Assembly (NCBI GenBank): GCA_021791195.1
Contig: JAJYXB010000008.1
Location: 74,921-138,920 of the forward strand
Origin: Actinomycetes bacterium
Lineage (GTDB): Bacteria > Actinomycetota > Thermoleophilia > BMS3ABIN01
Direction: 5' to 3'
DNA: 64,000 bases
Position 1 is the stretch's first letter, and every line of letters begins with the position of its first letter. Shown in pieces: positions 1-10,871 of the stretch. The notes beneath the pieces were generated by a model, which saw nothing but the letters and a program-made list of their open reading frames with translations, did not search any database and was not told where the DNA came from. The position numbers and the translations under genes are program-made.

Positions 1-536
1 GATTTAAAATGGTTATAGACCAGGTGGACGCGGTCGACCTCGCCGGATGTATAGAGCGTGGCCACACGGTGGGCGATGTCCTCGGCGTCGGTGAACTTGG
101 GCCGGTCGGTGATGCCGATGATCGCTTCCTTGACGTCATAGCCGCGGAAGCGCATGGTGCCCACACCCTTGCGGCCGATGATCACCCAGACAACCTCCTT
201 GCCCTCTGCCCGCGCCTGATCATGGATGGCCAGTGAATGGCGGATGATGTTGGCATTGAAAGCGCCGGCCAGGCCGCGGTCGCCGGTGAGCATGACGATG
301 GCGACCCGCTTCTCCTCGTCGTGCACCTTCAGCAGCGGGTACTGCTCGCCGCCCTCGGTATGCTTGGCGACCTCCTGCATCAGCTCCATCATCCGCTCGG
401 CGTACGGCCTGAGCGACTCGATCCGCGACTGGGCGCGCCGCAGCCGCGCCGCGGCCACCATCTCCATCGCCTTGGTGGTCTTGCGCGTGTTTTTAATCGA
501 GCTGATGCGCCGTGCTATGTCCCTGAATGCAGCCAT
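1..536 (-). CDS. atpG: ATP synthase F1 subunit gamma (3' end outside window)
   Basis: Reverse-strand translation from 536 reads MAAFRDIARRISSIKNTRKTTKAMEMVAAARLRRAQ..., typical gamma N-terminus; directly downstream of atpA. Confidence 0.93.
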   Translation of the reverse strand, partial: MAAFRDIARRISSIKNTRKTTKAMEMVAAARLRRAQSRIESLRPYAERMMELMQEVAKHTEGGEQYPLLKVHDEEKRVAIVMLTGDRGLAGAFNANIIRHSLAIHDQARAEGKEVVWVIIGRKGVGTMRFRGYDVKEAIIGITDRPKFTDAEDIAHRVATLYTSGEVDRVHLVYNHFK

Positions 537-579
537 GCTATCTGTCTAGCCCTCGGTTTCCTTTCCGCCGGATCCGCGC

Positions 580-2142
<1,563 letters not shown>

Positions 2143-2185
2143 TTCCGGTTTGTCCGGGGATGCTGTTAGCCATCTCCCCGAAATA

Positions 2186-2722
2186 TTACGCTTGGACGAG
2201 CCTGTTGCGCAGCTGACCCAGCTTTGCCTTGAGGCTCCCATCCACGATTACGTCGCCGATCCTGAGGATCAACCCGCCGATGATGTCCTCGCGGACAGTT
2301 TCCTTGATCTCAATCTTCTTGCGGGTTGCTTCCTCGATCCGGGTCCTTATCTTTGCCTTGGTCTCTTCAGGCAGTTCCACCGCCGTGGTGATCTCCACTT
2401 CCATGATCTGCTGCTCTTCACGCAGCAGGCGCTGGAAGGAGTCATGCACGTCGGCGATGAGGCCTGCGTGGCGCTTGTCGATCAGCAGGTCGAGTCCATT
2501 GACGAACATGCGGTCGCCGCCAGCGGTCAGCTCCGCCACGATCTGCTTCTTCTGGACGGAACTGATCTGGGGATTGTAAAGGACCGCCGTCAACTCGCGC
2601 GAGCCGCGCATCGCCTCCACGAACGCCGAAAGGTCGGCGCCGGTGGCCGCAAGCGTGCCCGCGTCCCTGGCCGCCTCGAAGAGAGCCCGGGCATATACGT
2701 TCGCTGTAGCCAGCTCACCCAA
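2186..2722 (-). CDS. atpH: ATP synthase F1 subunit delta
   Basis: ORF 178 aa, OSCP/delta-like; position between b and alpha. Confidence 0.92.
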   Translation of the reverse strand: MGELATANVYARALFEAARDAGTLAATGADLSAFVEAMRGSRELTAVLYNPQISSVQKKQIVAELTAGGDRMFVNGLDLLIDKRHAGLIADVHDSFQRLLREEQQIMEVEITTAVELPEETKAKIRTRIEEATRKKIEIKETVREDIIGGLILRIGDVIVDGSLKAKLGQLRNRLVQA

Positions 2723-2725
2723 GCG

Positions 2726-3247
2726 TTACATCCCTCCGGCGCCCAGCTGGTCGAAATCGACCTCGGACAGCGCCTCGTCAACCAGCCGCAGATGATCTTC
2801 CCTGGTGATGGCCTTGCCCGCGACCTTGCCGGCGGCCAGCACGGTCAGGTCAGCGACCTGATCCTTGATCTCCTGCAGGGCTTTCCTGGTCTCCCGCTGG
2901 ATCTGATCGCGCGCGCTCTCAACCTCTTTCTGCGCCTGTGCCTTGGCATCGCCGACTATCTCGGCTTTCTGGTCCTCGCCGACTTTCTTGGCGCGGTCCA
3001 CGATCTGCTCCGCCTCCGCCTTGGCGTTTGCGACAGATTCGCGGTACTCAGCCAGGAGGCGTTCGGCATTCCGGTTCATTTCCTCAGCATGCCTGATGCT
3101 CTCGTTGATGGCTTCGCGGCGCTTGTCGATAACCGCCTGCAGCGGACCGAATGCATATCTCTTCAGCACGAAGAGCAGTACCCCGAAGGTGATCAGGGTA
3201 TATATCATTAGTCCAGGTTGAATATTAAGCATAGTGCTTGTGAGCAC
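2726..3247 (-). CDS. atpF: ATP synthase F0 subunit b
   Basis: N-terminal TM helix plus long charged coiled coil; operon position. Confidence 0.93.
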   Translation of the reverse strand: MLTSTMLNIQPGLMIYTLITFGVLLFVLKRYAFGPLQAVIDKRREAINESIRHAEEMNRNAERLLAEYRESVANAKAEAEQIVDRAKKVGEDQKAEIVGDAKAQAQKEVESARDQIQRETRKALQEIKDQVADLTVLAAGKVAGKAITREDHLRLVDEALSEVDFDQLGAGGM

Positions 3248-3307
3248 CTCCTAAAATCCGTCAGGGCCGGGCGCCCGCCAGCTTACGCGCAAGCGCCCGC
3301 TCGATCT

Positions 3308-3544
<237 letters not shown>

Positions 3545-3633
3545 TCAACCTCCTCTCAAAAATAGGGCTTTAAATGCCGGCCGCCGCATGCCCGGACATG
3601 AAGTCCGGCTCCGCGCGGCCCGCATCCGCCTTG

Positions 3634-4458
3634 CTAGTGCTCCTGGTGGATCGCTCCACCGATGTAAACCGCCGACAGAATGGCGAAGATATAAGCTTGG
3701 ATCAGCGCAACGAAAATCTCAAACAGGCTGACGACAACGACGCCCAGCTCCAGCGGAGCGATCAGCACCGATAGCGCCCAGCTCTGGATCATCAGGATCA
3801 TGGCGTAAAAGACCAGCAGCACCAGGTGGCCCGCCGCCAGGTTGGCGAAGAGTCGCACGGAGAGCGACACCAGCCGGAAGATCTCGCTGATGCCGTGCAG
3901 CACCAGCAGCACCTGCTTGAGCACCGGCGGCGCCGTTGCCGGCGCCCATCCCTTGAAGTAGCCGATGGGGCCGTTGGCCTTGATGCCGGAATAATGCGTG
4001 GCGACAAAGGTGATGGCCGCCAGGGCGATGGTCACATTGATGTTGGCCGTCGCCGCATAGGTCTTGAACTCGGGGATATCGTGGAAGCCCTCGGCCAGAT
4101 TGAACGGCAGCGGGATCAGTCCGATGATGTTGCTGATCAGGATGAACAGGAACAGGCTGGCGATGTAGGGGAACCAGGTCACCGCGGCGCCCGCCGGCAT
4201 GACCGCCCCGACCAGCGTGTCGCGCACATATTCGTAGAGCCCTTCAAACGCGGTCTGCTTGCGGTCCGGCAGCATCCGCGCCGCTTTGGAGATGCCGATG
4301 CAGATCAGCGCCGTGATGATCGCGCCGATCCAGAGGTAGACTACGGCCTTGCTGATCGACATGTCGAGCGCACCGATGTGGAACTCGAGGCTGTGGCCGG
4401 CGATGCTGAGCGGCTTTGTCGCGTCTGTGAATTCGTCGGCGGGATTGAGCTGGCTCAT
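3634..4458 (-). CDS. atpB: ATP synthase F0 subunit a
   Basis: SLSVRLFANLAAGHLVL motif, multi-TM, operon position. Confidence 0.95.
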   Translation of the reverse strand: MSQLNPADEFTDATKPLSIAGHSLEFHIGALDMSISKAVVYLWIGAIITALICIGISKAARMLPDRKQTAFEGLYEYVRDTLVGAVMPAGAAVTWFPYIASLFLFILISNIIGLIPLPFNLAEGFHDIPEFKTYAATANINVTIALAAITFVATHYSGIKANGPIGYFKGWAPATAPPVLKQVLLVLHGISEIFRLVSLSVRLFANLAAGHLVLLVFYAMILMIQSWALSVLIAPLELGVVVVSLFEIFVALIQAYIFAILSAVYIGGAIHQEH

Positions 4459-4832
4459 ACCCCCACCTCCCGCTTGACATCCGCGCGGCCTTTAAGACTC
4501 ACGAAAATCTCCAGGAAGAGGAAGGCGGAGTAGACCGCCAGAAAGCAGAGGGCCGTCGCCAGGAAATACTGCGGCAGCGCCAGCGCCACCAGCAGCAGGC
4601 CCAGCCCGATGAGGCCGAAGCGGATCAGGAAGCTGAGCACCGCCACCCCCGCAGCCGCGCCAGCCTGCAGCCGCGCCATCGGCGCCAGAAACAGCAGCGA
4701 CAGCGCGTAATTGACGACGAAGATTGCCGATGACAGCAGCCAGGGCAGCAGCAGCGCATGGACCAGCAGGCCCACGAGCATGCCCGCGGCAATCACAATC
4801 GTCATCATGGTAGCCAGCTTGCCAGCCATCAA
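4455..4832 (-). CDS. AtpI-like ATP synthase subunit I family membrane protein
   Basis: Four-TM 125 aa protein directly upstream of atpB with 4-nt overlap. Confidence 0.65.
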   Translation of the reverse strand: MMAGKLATMMTIVIAAGMLVGLLVHALLLPWLLSSAIFVVNYALSLLFLAPMARLQAGAAAGVAVLSFLIRFGLIGLGLLLVALALPQYFLATALCFLAVYSAFLFLEIFVSLKGRADVKREVGV

Positions 4833-4993
4833 TCAGTGCCTTCCTTCCGGATGCGCAAGAGTATTCAACGCGGGGGCTAAAGTGCAGACTTCAAAAGAAG
4901 CTTCCAGTGATGCCCGGGGCCCCCGGACAGACGCCAGCGGCGCCGCGCCAACCATCACTCAAGACCGCCGGTGTGTTTGCCCGCCGGCGATAG

Positions 4994-5206
4994 CTACAGG
5001 ACCGATTTGTAGATCCCATAGAGCCCGGCGGCAAACCCACCAAAAATGCCCAGAATCAGAAATAGCGGAATGGTGTGCAGGAGATAATCCAAACCCAGTC
5101 CGCTCGCGGCGCCTAGCAGAACTCCGCCCAGCAGGTAGAACGCAATCCATTCCACACTGGCGGAACCGGCCCGGCGGCCGTTTGGTTTTGCCTTCTTAGG
5201 AGGCAA
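4994..5206 (-). CDS. AtpZ/AtpI family small membrane protein
   Basis: 70 aa, two TM helices, LGLDYLLHTIPLFLILGIFGGFAAGLYGIYK typical AtpZ pattern. Confidence 0.7.
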   Translation of the reverse strand: MPPKKAKPNGRRAGSASVEWIAFYLLGGVLLGAASGLGLDYLLHTIPLFLILGIFGGFAAGLYGIYKSVL

Positions 5207-5273
5207 ATCAAAACCGCGTCAGTATACCATTAGCGAATACATCGCTACAACAGTAACTATCGTAGGGGATATA

Positions 5274-6344
5274 TTACCTCAAACGCGGGCTGCGTCTAGT
5301 CCTTATTTTTAATATTTCTAATAAGTAAACGAGATAGACGCTTACGGCAATGGCCACAGCTGCTAATATCACCGTCACGAAACCGGGCGCAAAGCGCATG
5401 GAAAGCGCCAGCGAACTCATCAGCGTGCACCAGGCATAAAGGATCAGCACAGCCTTGCGCTGCGAGAAACCGATGTTAAACAATCGGTGGTGCAGATGCC
5501 CCCGGTCCGGCCGGAAGATGGAACGCCTGTTCTTCAGCCGCCGGAGGATGGCGAACGAGAGGTCGAAGATCGGCACGCCCAGGATCAGCAGCGGGATCAC
5601 CAGGGTCACGGCCGCCACGCTCTTGAGCACGCCGTTGACCGTCACCGCCGCCAGGATGAACCCGAGCAGCATCGAGCCGGAGTCGCCCATGAAGATCGAG
5701 GCCGGGAAGAAGTTGTGCCTGAGGAATCCCAGCGTGGTGCCGGCGAGGATCGCCGCCAGGATGCCGGCGCCGGGCCGGCCCAGCGAGATGGCGATCACGG
5801 CGAAGGTGCCGGCGGCGATGGTGCAGACGCCGGCGGCAAGGCCGTCCATGCCGTCGATGAAATTGACGATGTTGACCAGCGATACCACCCATAGCAGCGT
5901 CAGCGGTATCGCCAGCTGCGTGGCGATGTTGATGGTGCCGATGTAGGGCAGCGAGAAGTAATCGATCCGCATGCCGTAGTAGACGAGGCAGCCGGCAGCC
6001 AGGAACTGGCCGGCGAACTTGACCAGCGGTGAAGTGCCGTGCAGGTCGTCGACGGCTCCGAAGAGAGTGATGATCGATGCTCCCACCAGCACGCCCTTCA
6101 TCTGCGTGTTGAGGTCAAGGAAGAAAAGTGCCGGAATGATGAAACCGAAGAAGATCGCCAGGCCGCCGAGCCGCGGAATCGGATCCTCGTGGATCTTGCG
6201 GGCGTTGGGCTCGTCCATGGCGCCGACCAGCCGGGCGATCGAGCCTACCGTGGGCGTGATGATAAAGACGATCGCCGCAGCGACGGCAAAAGCGACCAGC
6301 GCCGCCTTTGCGCCGACGATCGGATTCTGAATGAAGTCGTCCAC
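5274..6344 (-). CDS. MraY/WecA-family undecaprenyl-phosphate glycosyl-1-phosphate transferase
   Basis: NARKIHEDPIPRLGG, NIVNFIDGMDGLAAG, FMGDSGSMLLGF, GHLHHRL motifs. Confidence 0.93.
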   Translation of the reverse strand: MDDFIQNPIVGAKAALVAFAVAAAIVFIITPTVGSIARLVGAMDEPNARKIHEDPIPRLGGLAIFFGFIIPALFFLDLNTQMKGVLVGASIITLFGAVDDLHGTSPLVKFAGQFLAAGCLVYYGMRIDYFSLPYIGTINIATQLAIPLTLLWVVSLVNIVNFIDGMDGLAAGVCTIAAGTFAVIAISLGRPGAGILAAILAGTTLGFLRHNFFPASIFMGDSGSMLLGFILAAVTVNGVLKSVAAVTLVIPLLILGVPIFDLSFAILRRLKNRRSIFRPDRGHLHHRLFNIGFSQRKAVLILYAWCTLMSSLALSMRFAPGFVTVILAAVAIAVSVYLVYLLEILKIRTRRSPRLR

Positions 6345-6851
6345 TTACCCGCCCATCCGGTGCAGCCTGACGCCCGCCTCGGCAAAGAAGCCGGCGGCCA
6401 GCTCGTCGGGATACCCCTTGTCAAAATAGACTTCCACGATGCCGGAATTGATAATCATCTTGGCGCACAGCGAGCAGGGCTGATGCGTGCAGTAAAGCGT
6501 GGCGCCTTCGATCTTGACCCCGTGCAGCGCCGCCTGCGCGATCGCGTTCTGCTCCGCGTGCAACGCCCGGCAAAGCTCGTGGCGCTCGCCGGAGGGGACA
6601 TTCAGCTCTTCCCGCAGGCACCCTGCCTGGGTGCAATGGCTGATGCCACGCGGCGCGCCATTGTATCCCGTCGAAAGGATGCGCCTGTCCTTGACCAGCA
6701 CCGCTCCCACCTGCCGGCGCATGCACGTGGAACGCGTAGCAACCTGTTCGGCGATCTGGAAAAAGTACTCGTCCCAGGAAGGGCGCGCTCCGGTCCGGCG
6801 GGGAAGCGGAACCGGGGAAAGTCCTTCTTCTTTTTGTTTCCTGGCGTCCAT
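6345..6851 (-). CDS. dCMP deaminase family protein (ComEB-like)
   Basis: HAEQNAI and [18 protein letters not shown] zinc deaminase motifs. Confidence 0.92.
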   Translation of the reverse strand: MDARKQKEEGLSPVPLPRRTGARPSWDEYFFQIAEQVATRSTCMRRQVGAVLVKDRRILSTGYNGAPRGISHCTQAGCLREELNVPSGERHELCRALHAEQNAIAQAALHGVKIEGATLYCTHQPCSLCAKMIINSGIVEVYFDKGYPDELAAGFFAEAGVRLHRMGG

Positions 6852-6969
6852 TTCTCCCTCGGTTCCCTCTGATGGACTCGATGTCCTAGGTTATCGGGAA
6901 GCCACCGCTTTTGCAAATATCCGCTCGCCGGCAGCTAATTTGCAGGAAGTTTTCCCGCCGGCAACGTAA

Positions 6970-6993
6970 AGGGGCGCGGCTAGCCGCGCCCCT
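6970..6993. repeat. Perfect 24-bp palindrome AGGGGCGCGGCTAGCCGCGCCCCT
   Basis: Sequence equals its own reverse complement; lies between stop of the 1192-aa gene and the deaminase. Confidence 0.9.
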
Positions 6994-7022
6994 ACAACTT
7001 CGGTTTGCGTGTCCCGGTTCCT

Positions 7023-10000
7023 CTAATTCAGATTGGTGCCCAGGGTCTCGTTGAAGTAGCCCTGCCAGAGAACACGCTGGGAGGCCATGACATTGGCCGG
7101 CGTGCGTCTGGAGCTGTCGGTCCAGGCGCTCACATTCACCGGCCCTCCCTGGACGCCGTTAAATTGCGGCTGGGTCGTCTGGCCCGGATTGAGCGTCCCG
7201 TGAGCCCTGGAATCTGCCGCAGTGTCGACCCCCGGCATCGAGATCTCATAGTAGATCGGCGCGGCGGTGGGGTTTGCCACCAGCACCCAGTTGCTCACTG
7301 CCGGTCCCTCCTTCTGATCGTACCAGGTCCAGTAATAGCTGCTGGTCAGCCCCGCCCGCGGGGACCCCGGCACCTCTTCGAACGACGGTCCGAAGACGCT
7401 GCGCTGCGAGGCGATGACGTTCTCAGGCGCGCCGCCGCAGTTGCCATTGGCGTCCAGGGCCGCCGAACATGCCTTCACCTCCACCGGACCGCCATTGATT
7501 CCGGGAAACTGCGGATTAACATGCGCGCCAGAGGCCAGCTGCCCGGAGCTGCATCTTTGGACGTCCTTCACCGCACACCCCCCCGCTATGCTGATCTGAT
7601 AATAAACGCTGGCGGCGTTCGGGTTCGCCACCAGCACCCAGTTCTGGGCGTTGGCTGATCTTTGGTCATACCAGGTCCAGAGATAATCGCTGGAGAGGTC
7701 GCGCGCCGCCGTGCCGGGCACCTCGTTAAAGGCGGAGCCGTTATTGGAAAGTACCCGCTGGGATGCCATGATGCTTGCCGGCGCCGTCTTGCCGCTGGTG
7801 GTCCAGGCCTGCACCTCCACGGGGCCACCCATGGCGGCGCCGGGAAAGGTCGGCGTGACGTTTCCCCCCGCCGGCACCGTAAAGTAGGCGTTCGCGGGAT
7901 GGCTGGGATCGTGCATCTTCGTTCCCGCGATGGTGATTTCGCAGTAGACATCGTAAGGATTGGGGTTGGCGACCAGGATCCAGTTGGTCTGCGACTGGTC
8001 GTCATACCACGTCCAGTAGTAATGATCGGACAGCTTGTCGATATCCTGGCCCAGCACCTCCTCCAGAGAGTTGTTGCCCCAAAGAATCCGCTGGCTGGTG
8101 ATCGCCTTGGCGGAGGTCAGCGAAGCCGCGTTGACAGGGCCACCCATCACGCCGGGGTAGATCCCGTTGATCGACTGGCCGGGCAAGATGGTCCCGCCAC
8201 CCGGCAGACTACGGGCCGCGCCGCCGATAAACAGGCTGAAACTGAGGTTCTGCCCGGAGCCTGAAGGGTTGGCCATCAGCACCCAGTCGCTGGCGCCGGG
8301 GCTCTTGTTGTCGTACCACGTGAAGTAGTACGGCCGGTTGGACTTCAGTACGGAGCCGTTCGAGCCGGCTGCGAACGCCTTGCGGTCGCCCAGCGCCGAC
8401 ACGGTATAGAATCCGATATTGGTGCCCGGATTCTCGGCATACCAGGTGGCGCCGCCGTCGGTGGTGTGGATCACACGCCCCTGGTCTCCGACGACAAAAC
8501 CGTCCGTGGGGCTGGAGAAGGAGACCGACGCCAGCAGCTTGCTGGTGCCGGATACCTGCGGCGACCACGTGGCGCCGCCATCGGTGGTCTTGTAGACATT
8601 GGCTCCGTAACAGCCACTGCCACAGCCACCCACGGTATAGCCTGTACTGGCATTGACCATGTCGATCGAGGAGAAGAAATCGACACTCGTCTTGCTCGTA
8701 GACGTCCAGCTGCCACCGCTGTATTTGAAGATGACGCCGCCGCCGTTGTCGCACTGGTTGGAGGCCACGCTGCAGCCCACCGCCCAGGCATTGCCGGCGG
8801 CGGTGGTATAGACCGAGTTCAGATCGTCGGTCGCCGGCATGCCATTGGCGGCCGCGACCCAGTTGGAGCCGTCGGATGTCTGTAGCGCGATGCCCGCCTT
8901 GCCGACCGCCCAGCCGTGAGTGGCGTCAGACATGTGCACCGATTTGAGACTGGTGGAGCCCGAGGTGCCGCCCATCGCCGTCCAGGTGCCACTCGAATAT
9001 TTGTATGCGACACCGGCCCCGGTACCGGAGGTTATACAGTCAGAGCCCGAGCAGCCCACCGCGAAGCCCGTGTTGCTGTCCAGGAACTGGACCCCCTGCA
9101 ATGTGACGCCGGTGGGGATGCCTGAGGCGTCGCTGGTCCAGCTGGCGCCACCGTCGGTGGTCCTGACCACCGTGCCGCTGCTGCCGACCATCCATCCCGT
9201 GTTGCTGTCGATAAAGCTGGAACCGTAGATGGAAGCGGAGCCGGCCCCGCCCGCCTTGAGCGTCCAGGTGGCGCCTGAATCGGTGCTGGCGGTGACCGCG
9301 CCGGACTCACCGGCGGCAAACCCGGCGCTGCCGTTGCCGGGGAACACGACCGCCATCAGCTTGCTGGTGGTGCCGGAAGTGACAGTAGCACCGTCAAGAC
9401 CGGCCGCCAGCGCATTTGTATCACCGGTCCAGCTGACGTTGCTGTTCTGCTGAATGACCCCGTTATCGCCCACCACGATCACCGAATGGGCGCCGCTGCC
9501 CCCGGCCACGGCTACTCCCTGGAGCGGCGTGTGCAGCGAACCGCCGCCGCCGCCGGCAAATGTGACCGTGGGCGCGCTGGTGTAGCCCGAACCCGGGTTG
9601 GTGATCGTTACCCCGGTGACGGCGCCGCCGGATATGTTTGCCGTGCCCGTGGCGGTGACGCAGCCCGCGCCGGCACAGGCAGAGAATGCGACCGTCGGCG
9701 GCGTATCGTAAAGCGAACCGCCATTGGTCATCGTCACCCCGTTGACGGCGCCGCCGGACAAGTTGGCCGTGCCAGCCGCCCCGCCGGCATTGGTGTTGTA
9801 ATGCCAGCTGGCGCCGCCGTCGCTGGTCTGGGCGATGCGGCCATAGGTGTAATTATAACCGGTGCCGACGGCATAACCGTGGTTGGCATCGATAAAGACG
9901 ACCGAGCGGAAGTCGGTGCCGGTAATCTCACCCGCGGCGGAACCGGCGCCATTATACTTGGTCCAGGTTTTGCCTCCATCGATGGTCTTGTAAATGGCGC

Positions 10001-10601
10001 CGTAGCCGACGGCATAACCGACCCCATTACTCACCAGCTGGACCGAATTGACATAGCTGCCGAGTCCGCTGGCATTCGTCCAAGTGGCGCCGCCATTGGT
10101 CGTGTAGCAGGCATAGCCCGAAGTACTGGTCGTACCCACGGCAACGCCATTGTTTCCATCCGAGAAAGAAACGGAGCTGAGAAAGTTGGCTGGAGACGGG
10201 AAAGACTGCGGCGTCCAGGTAGTGCCGCCGTCAGATGTGTGCAGGATGACGCCGCCGGTCTTGTAGAGAGTGTCAGCGCCGACAGCCCAGCCGCTGCTGG
10301 CGTCGACGAATTTCACGCCCTCCAGGTTGAAGGAGGTGCCGGAAACCTGTGCCGCCCAGGTGTTGCCGCCATCAGTGGTTTTCAGGATGGTGCCGCCGAT
10401 GCCGACGGCCCAGCCGGTGCTGGAATTGACGAAGGAGACAGCGTTGATGCTGCTGCCCTGGACCGGCGGATTCACCCACTCCCAGGGGCCGCCGCCCGTA
10501 TTGAGGTTCTGGACGGCGCCGGCGCCAGCGGCGCCGACCGTCATCACGGCCAGAATGGATAGAAACAGCAGTAGCCCAAGGATAGCGGATTTCTTCATCA
10601 T
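7023..10601 (-). CDS. Secreted YCF48/BNR-like beta-propeller protein with C-terminal WYD/SQR repeats
   Basis: Signal peptide MMKKSAILGLLLFLSILAVMTVGAAGAGA; many copies of GWAVG...G.ILKTTDGG.TW; four C-terminal ~100-aa repeats (YYWTWYDQ...NWVLVANP...GGPV...ASQRV). Confidence 0.85.
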   Translation of the reverse strand: MMKKSAILGLLLFLSILAVMTVGAAGAGAVQNLNTGGGPWEWVNPPVQGSSINAVSFVNSSTGWAVGIGGTILKTTDGGNTWAAQVSGTSFNLEGVKFVDASSGWAVGADTLYKTGGVILHTSDGGTTWTPQSFPSPANFLSSVSFSDGNNGVAVGTTSTSGYACYTTNGGATWTNASGLGSYVNSVQLVSNGVGYAVGYGAIYKTIDGGKTWTKYNGAGSAAGEITGTDFRSVVFIDANHGYAVGTGYNYTYGRIAQTSDGGASWHYNTNAGGAAGTANLSGGAVNGVTMTNGGSLYDTPPTVAFSACAGAGCVTATGTANISGGAVTGVTITNPGSGYTSAPTVTFAGGGGGSLHTPLQGVAVAGGSGAHSVIVVGDNGVIQQNSNVSWTGDTNALAAGLDGATVTSGTTSKLMAVVFPGNGSAGFAAGESGAVTASTDSGATWTLKAGGAGSASIYGSSFIDSNTGWMVGSSGTVVRTTDGGASWTSDASGIPTGVTLQGVQFLDSNTGFAVGCSGSDCITSGTGAGVAYKYSSGTWTAMGGTSGSTSLKSVHMSDATHGWAVGKAGIALQTSDGSNWVAAANGMPATDDLNSVYTTAAGNAWAVGCSVASNQCDNGGGVIFKYSGGSWTSTSKTSVDFFSSIDMVNASTGYTVGGCGSGCYGANVYKTTDGGATWSPQVSGTSKLLASVSFSSPTDGFVVGDQGRVIHTTDGGATWYAENPGTNIGFYTVSALGDRKAFAAGSNGSVLKSNRPYYFTWYDNKSPGASDWVLMANPSGSGQNLSFSLFIGGAARSLPGGGTILPGQSINGIYPGVMGGPVNAASLTSAKAITSQRILWGNNSLEEVLGQDIDKLSDHYYWTWYDDQSQTNWILVANPNPYDVYCEITIAGTKMHDPSHPANAYFTVPAGGNVTPTFPGAAMGGPVEVQAWTTSGKTAPASIMASQRVLSNNGSAFNEVPGTAARDLSSDYLWTWYDQRSANAQNWVLVANPNAASVYYQISIAGGCAVKDVQRCSSGQLASGAHVNPQFPGINGGPVEVKACSAALDANGNCGGAPENVIASQRSVFGPSFEEVPGSPRAGLTSSYYWTWYDQKEGPAVSNWVLVANPTAAPIYYEISMPGVDTAADSRAHGTLNPGQTTQPQFNGVQGGPVNVSAWTDSSRRTPANVMASQRVLWQGYFNETLGTNLN

Positions 10602-10823
10602 CGTCTCCTAGTGGATCGGTCTCCTGGTGGAAAAATATCGAACTGGTTAACAGGAGGAGTTTGCCCTGCCAGTAATTTCATCGGAAGGCAAAGAACTATT
10701 TTTGCCTTCTAAAAAAAATCTGGAACTGCCTCGCTGACTCGGGGGGAAAACAACTGGAGAGTTTTTTAAAATTACTATTTGGCTCAGTTTATGTCAAGTC
10801 TGACCAGAGACGAAAATTACGGC

Positions 10824-10855
10824 CGGCTGCGCAGGGGCGTCCCGCTGCGCAGCCG
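10824..10855 (-). terminator. Hairpin with 11-bp perfect stem downstream of the 560-aa gene
   Basis: CGGCTGCGCAG / CTGCGCAGCCG with 10-nt loop, just after the stop at 10872; short T run follows on minus strand. Confidence 0.55.
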
Positions 10856-10871
10856 CCGCTGAAACTACTTT

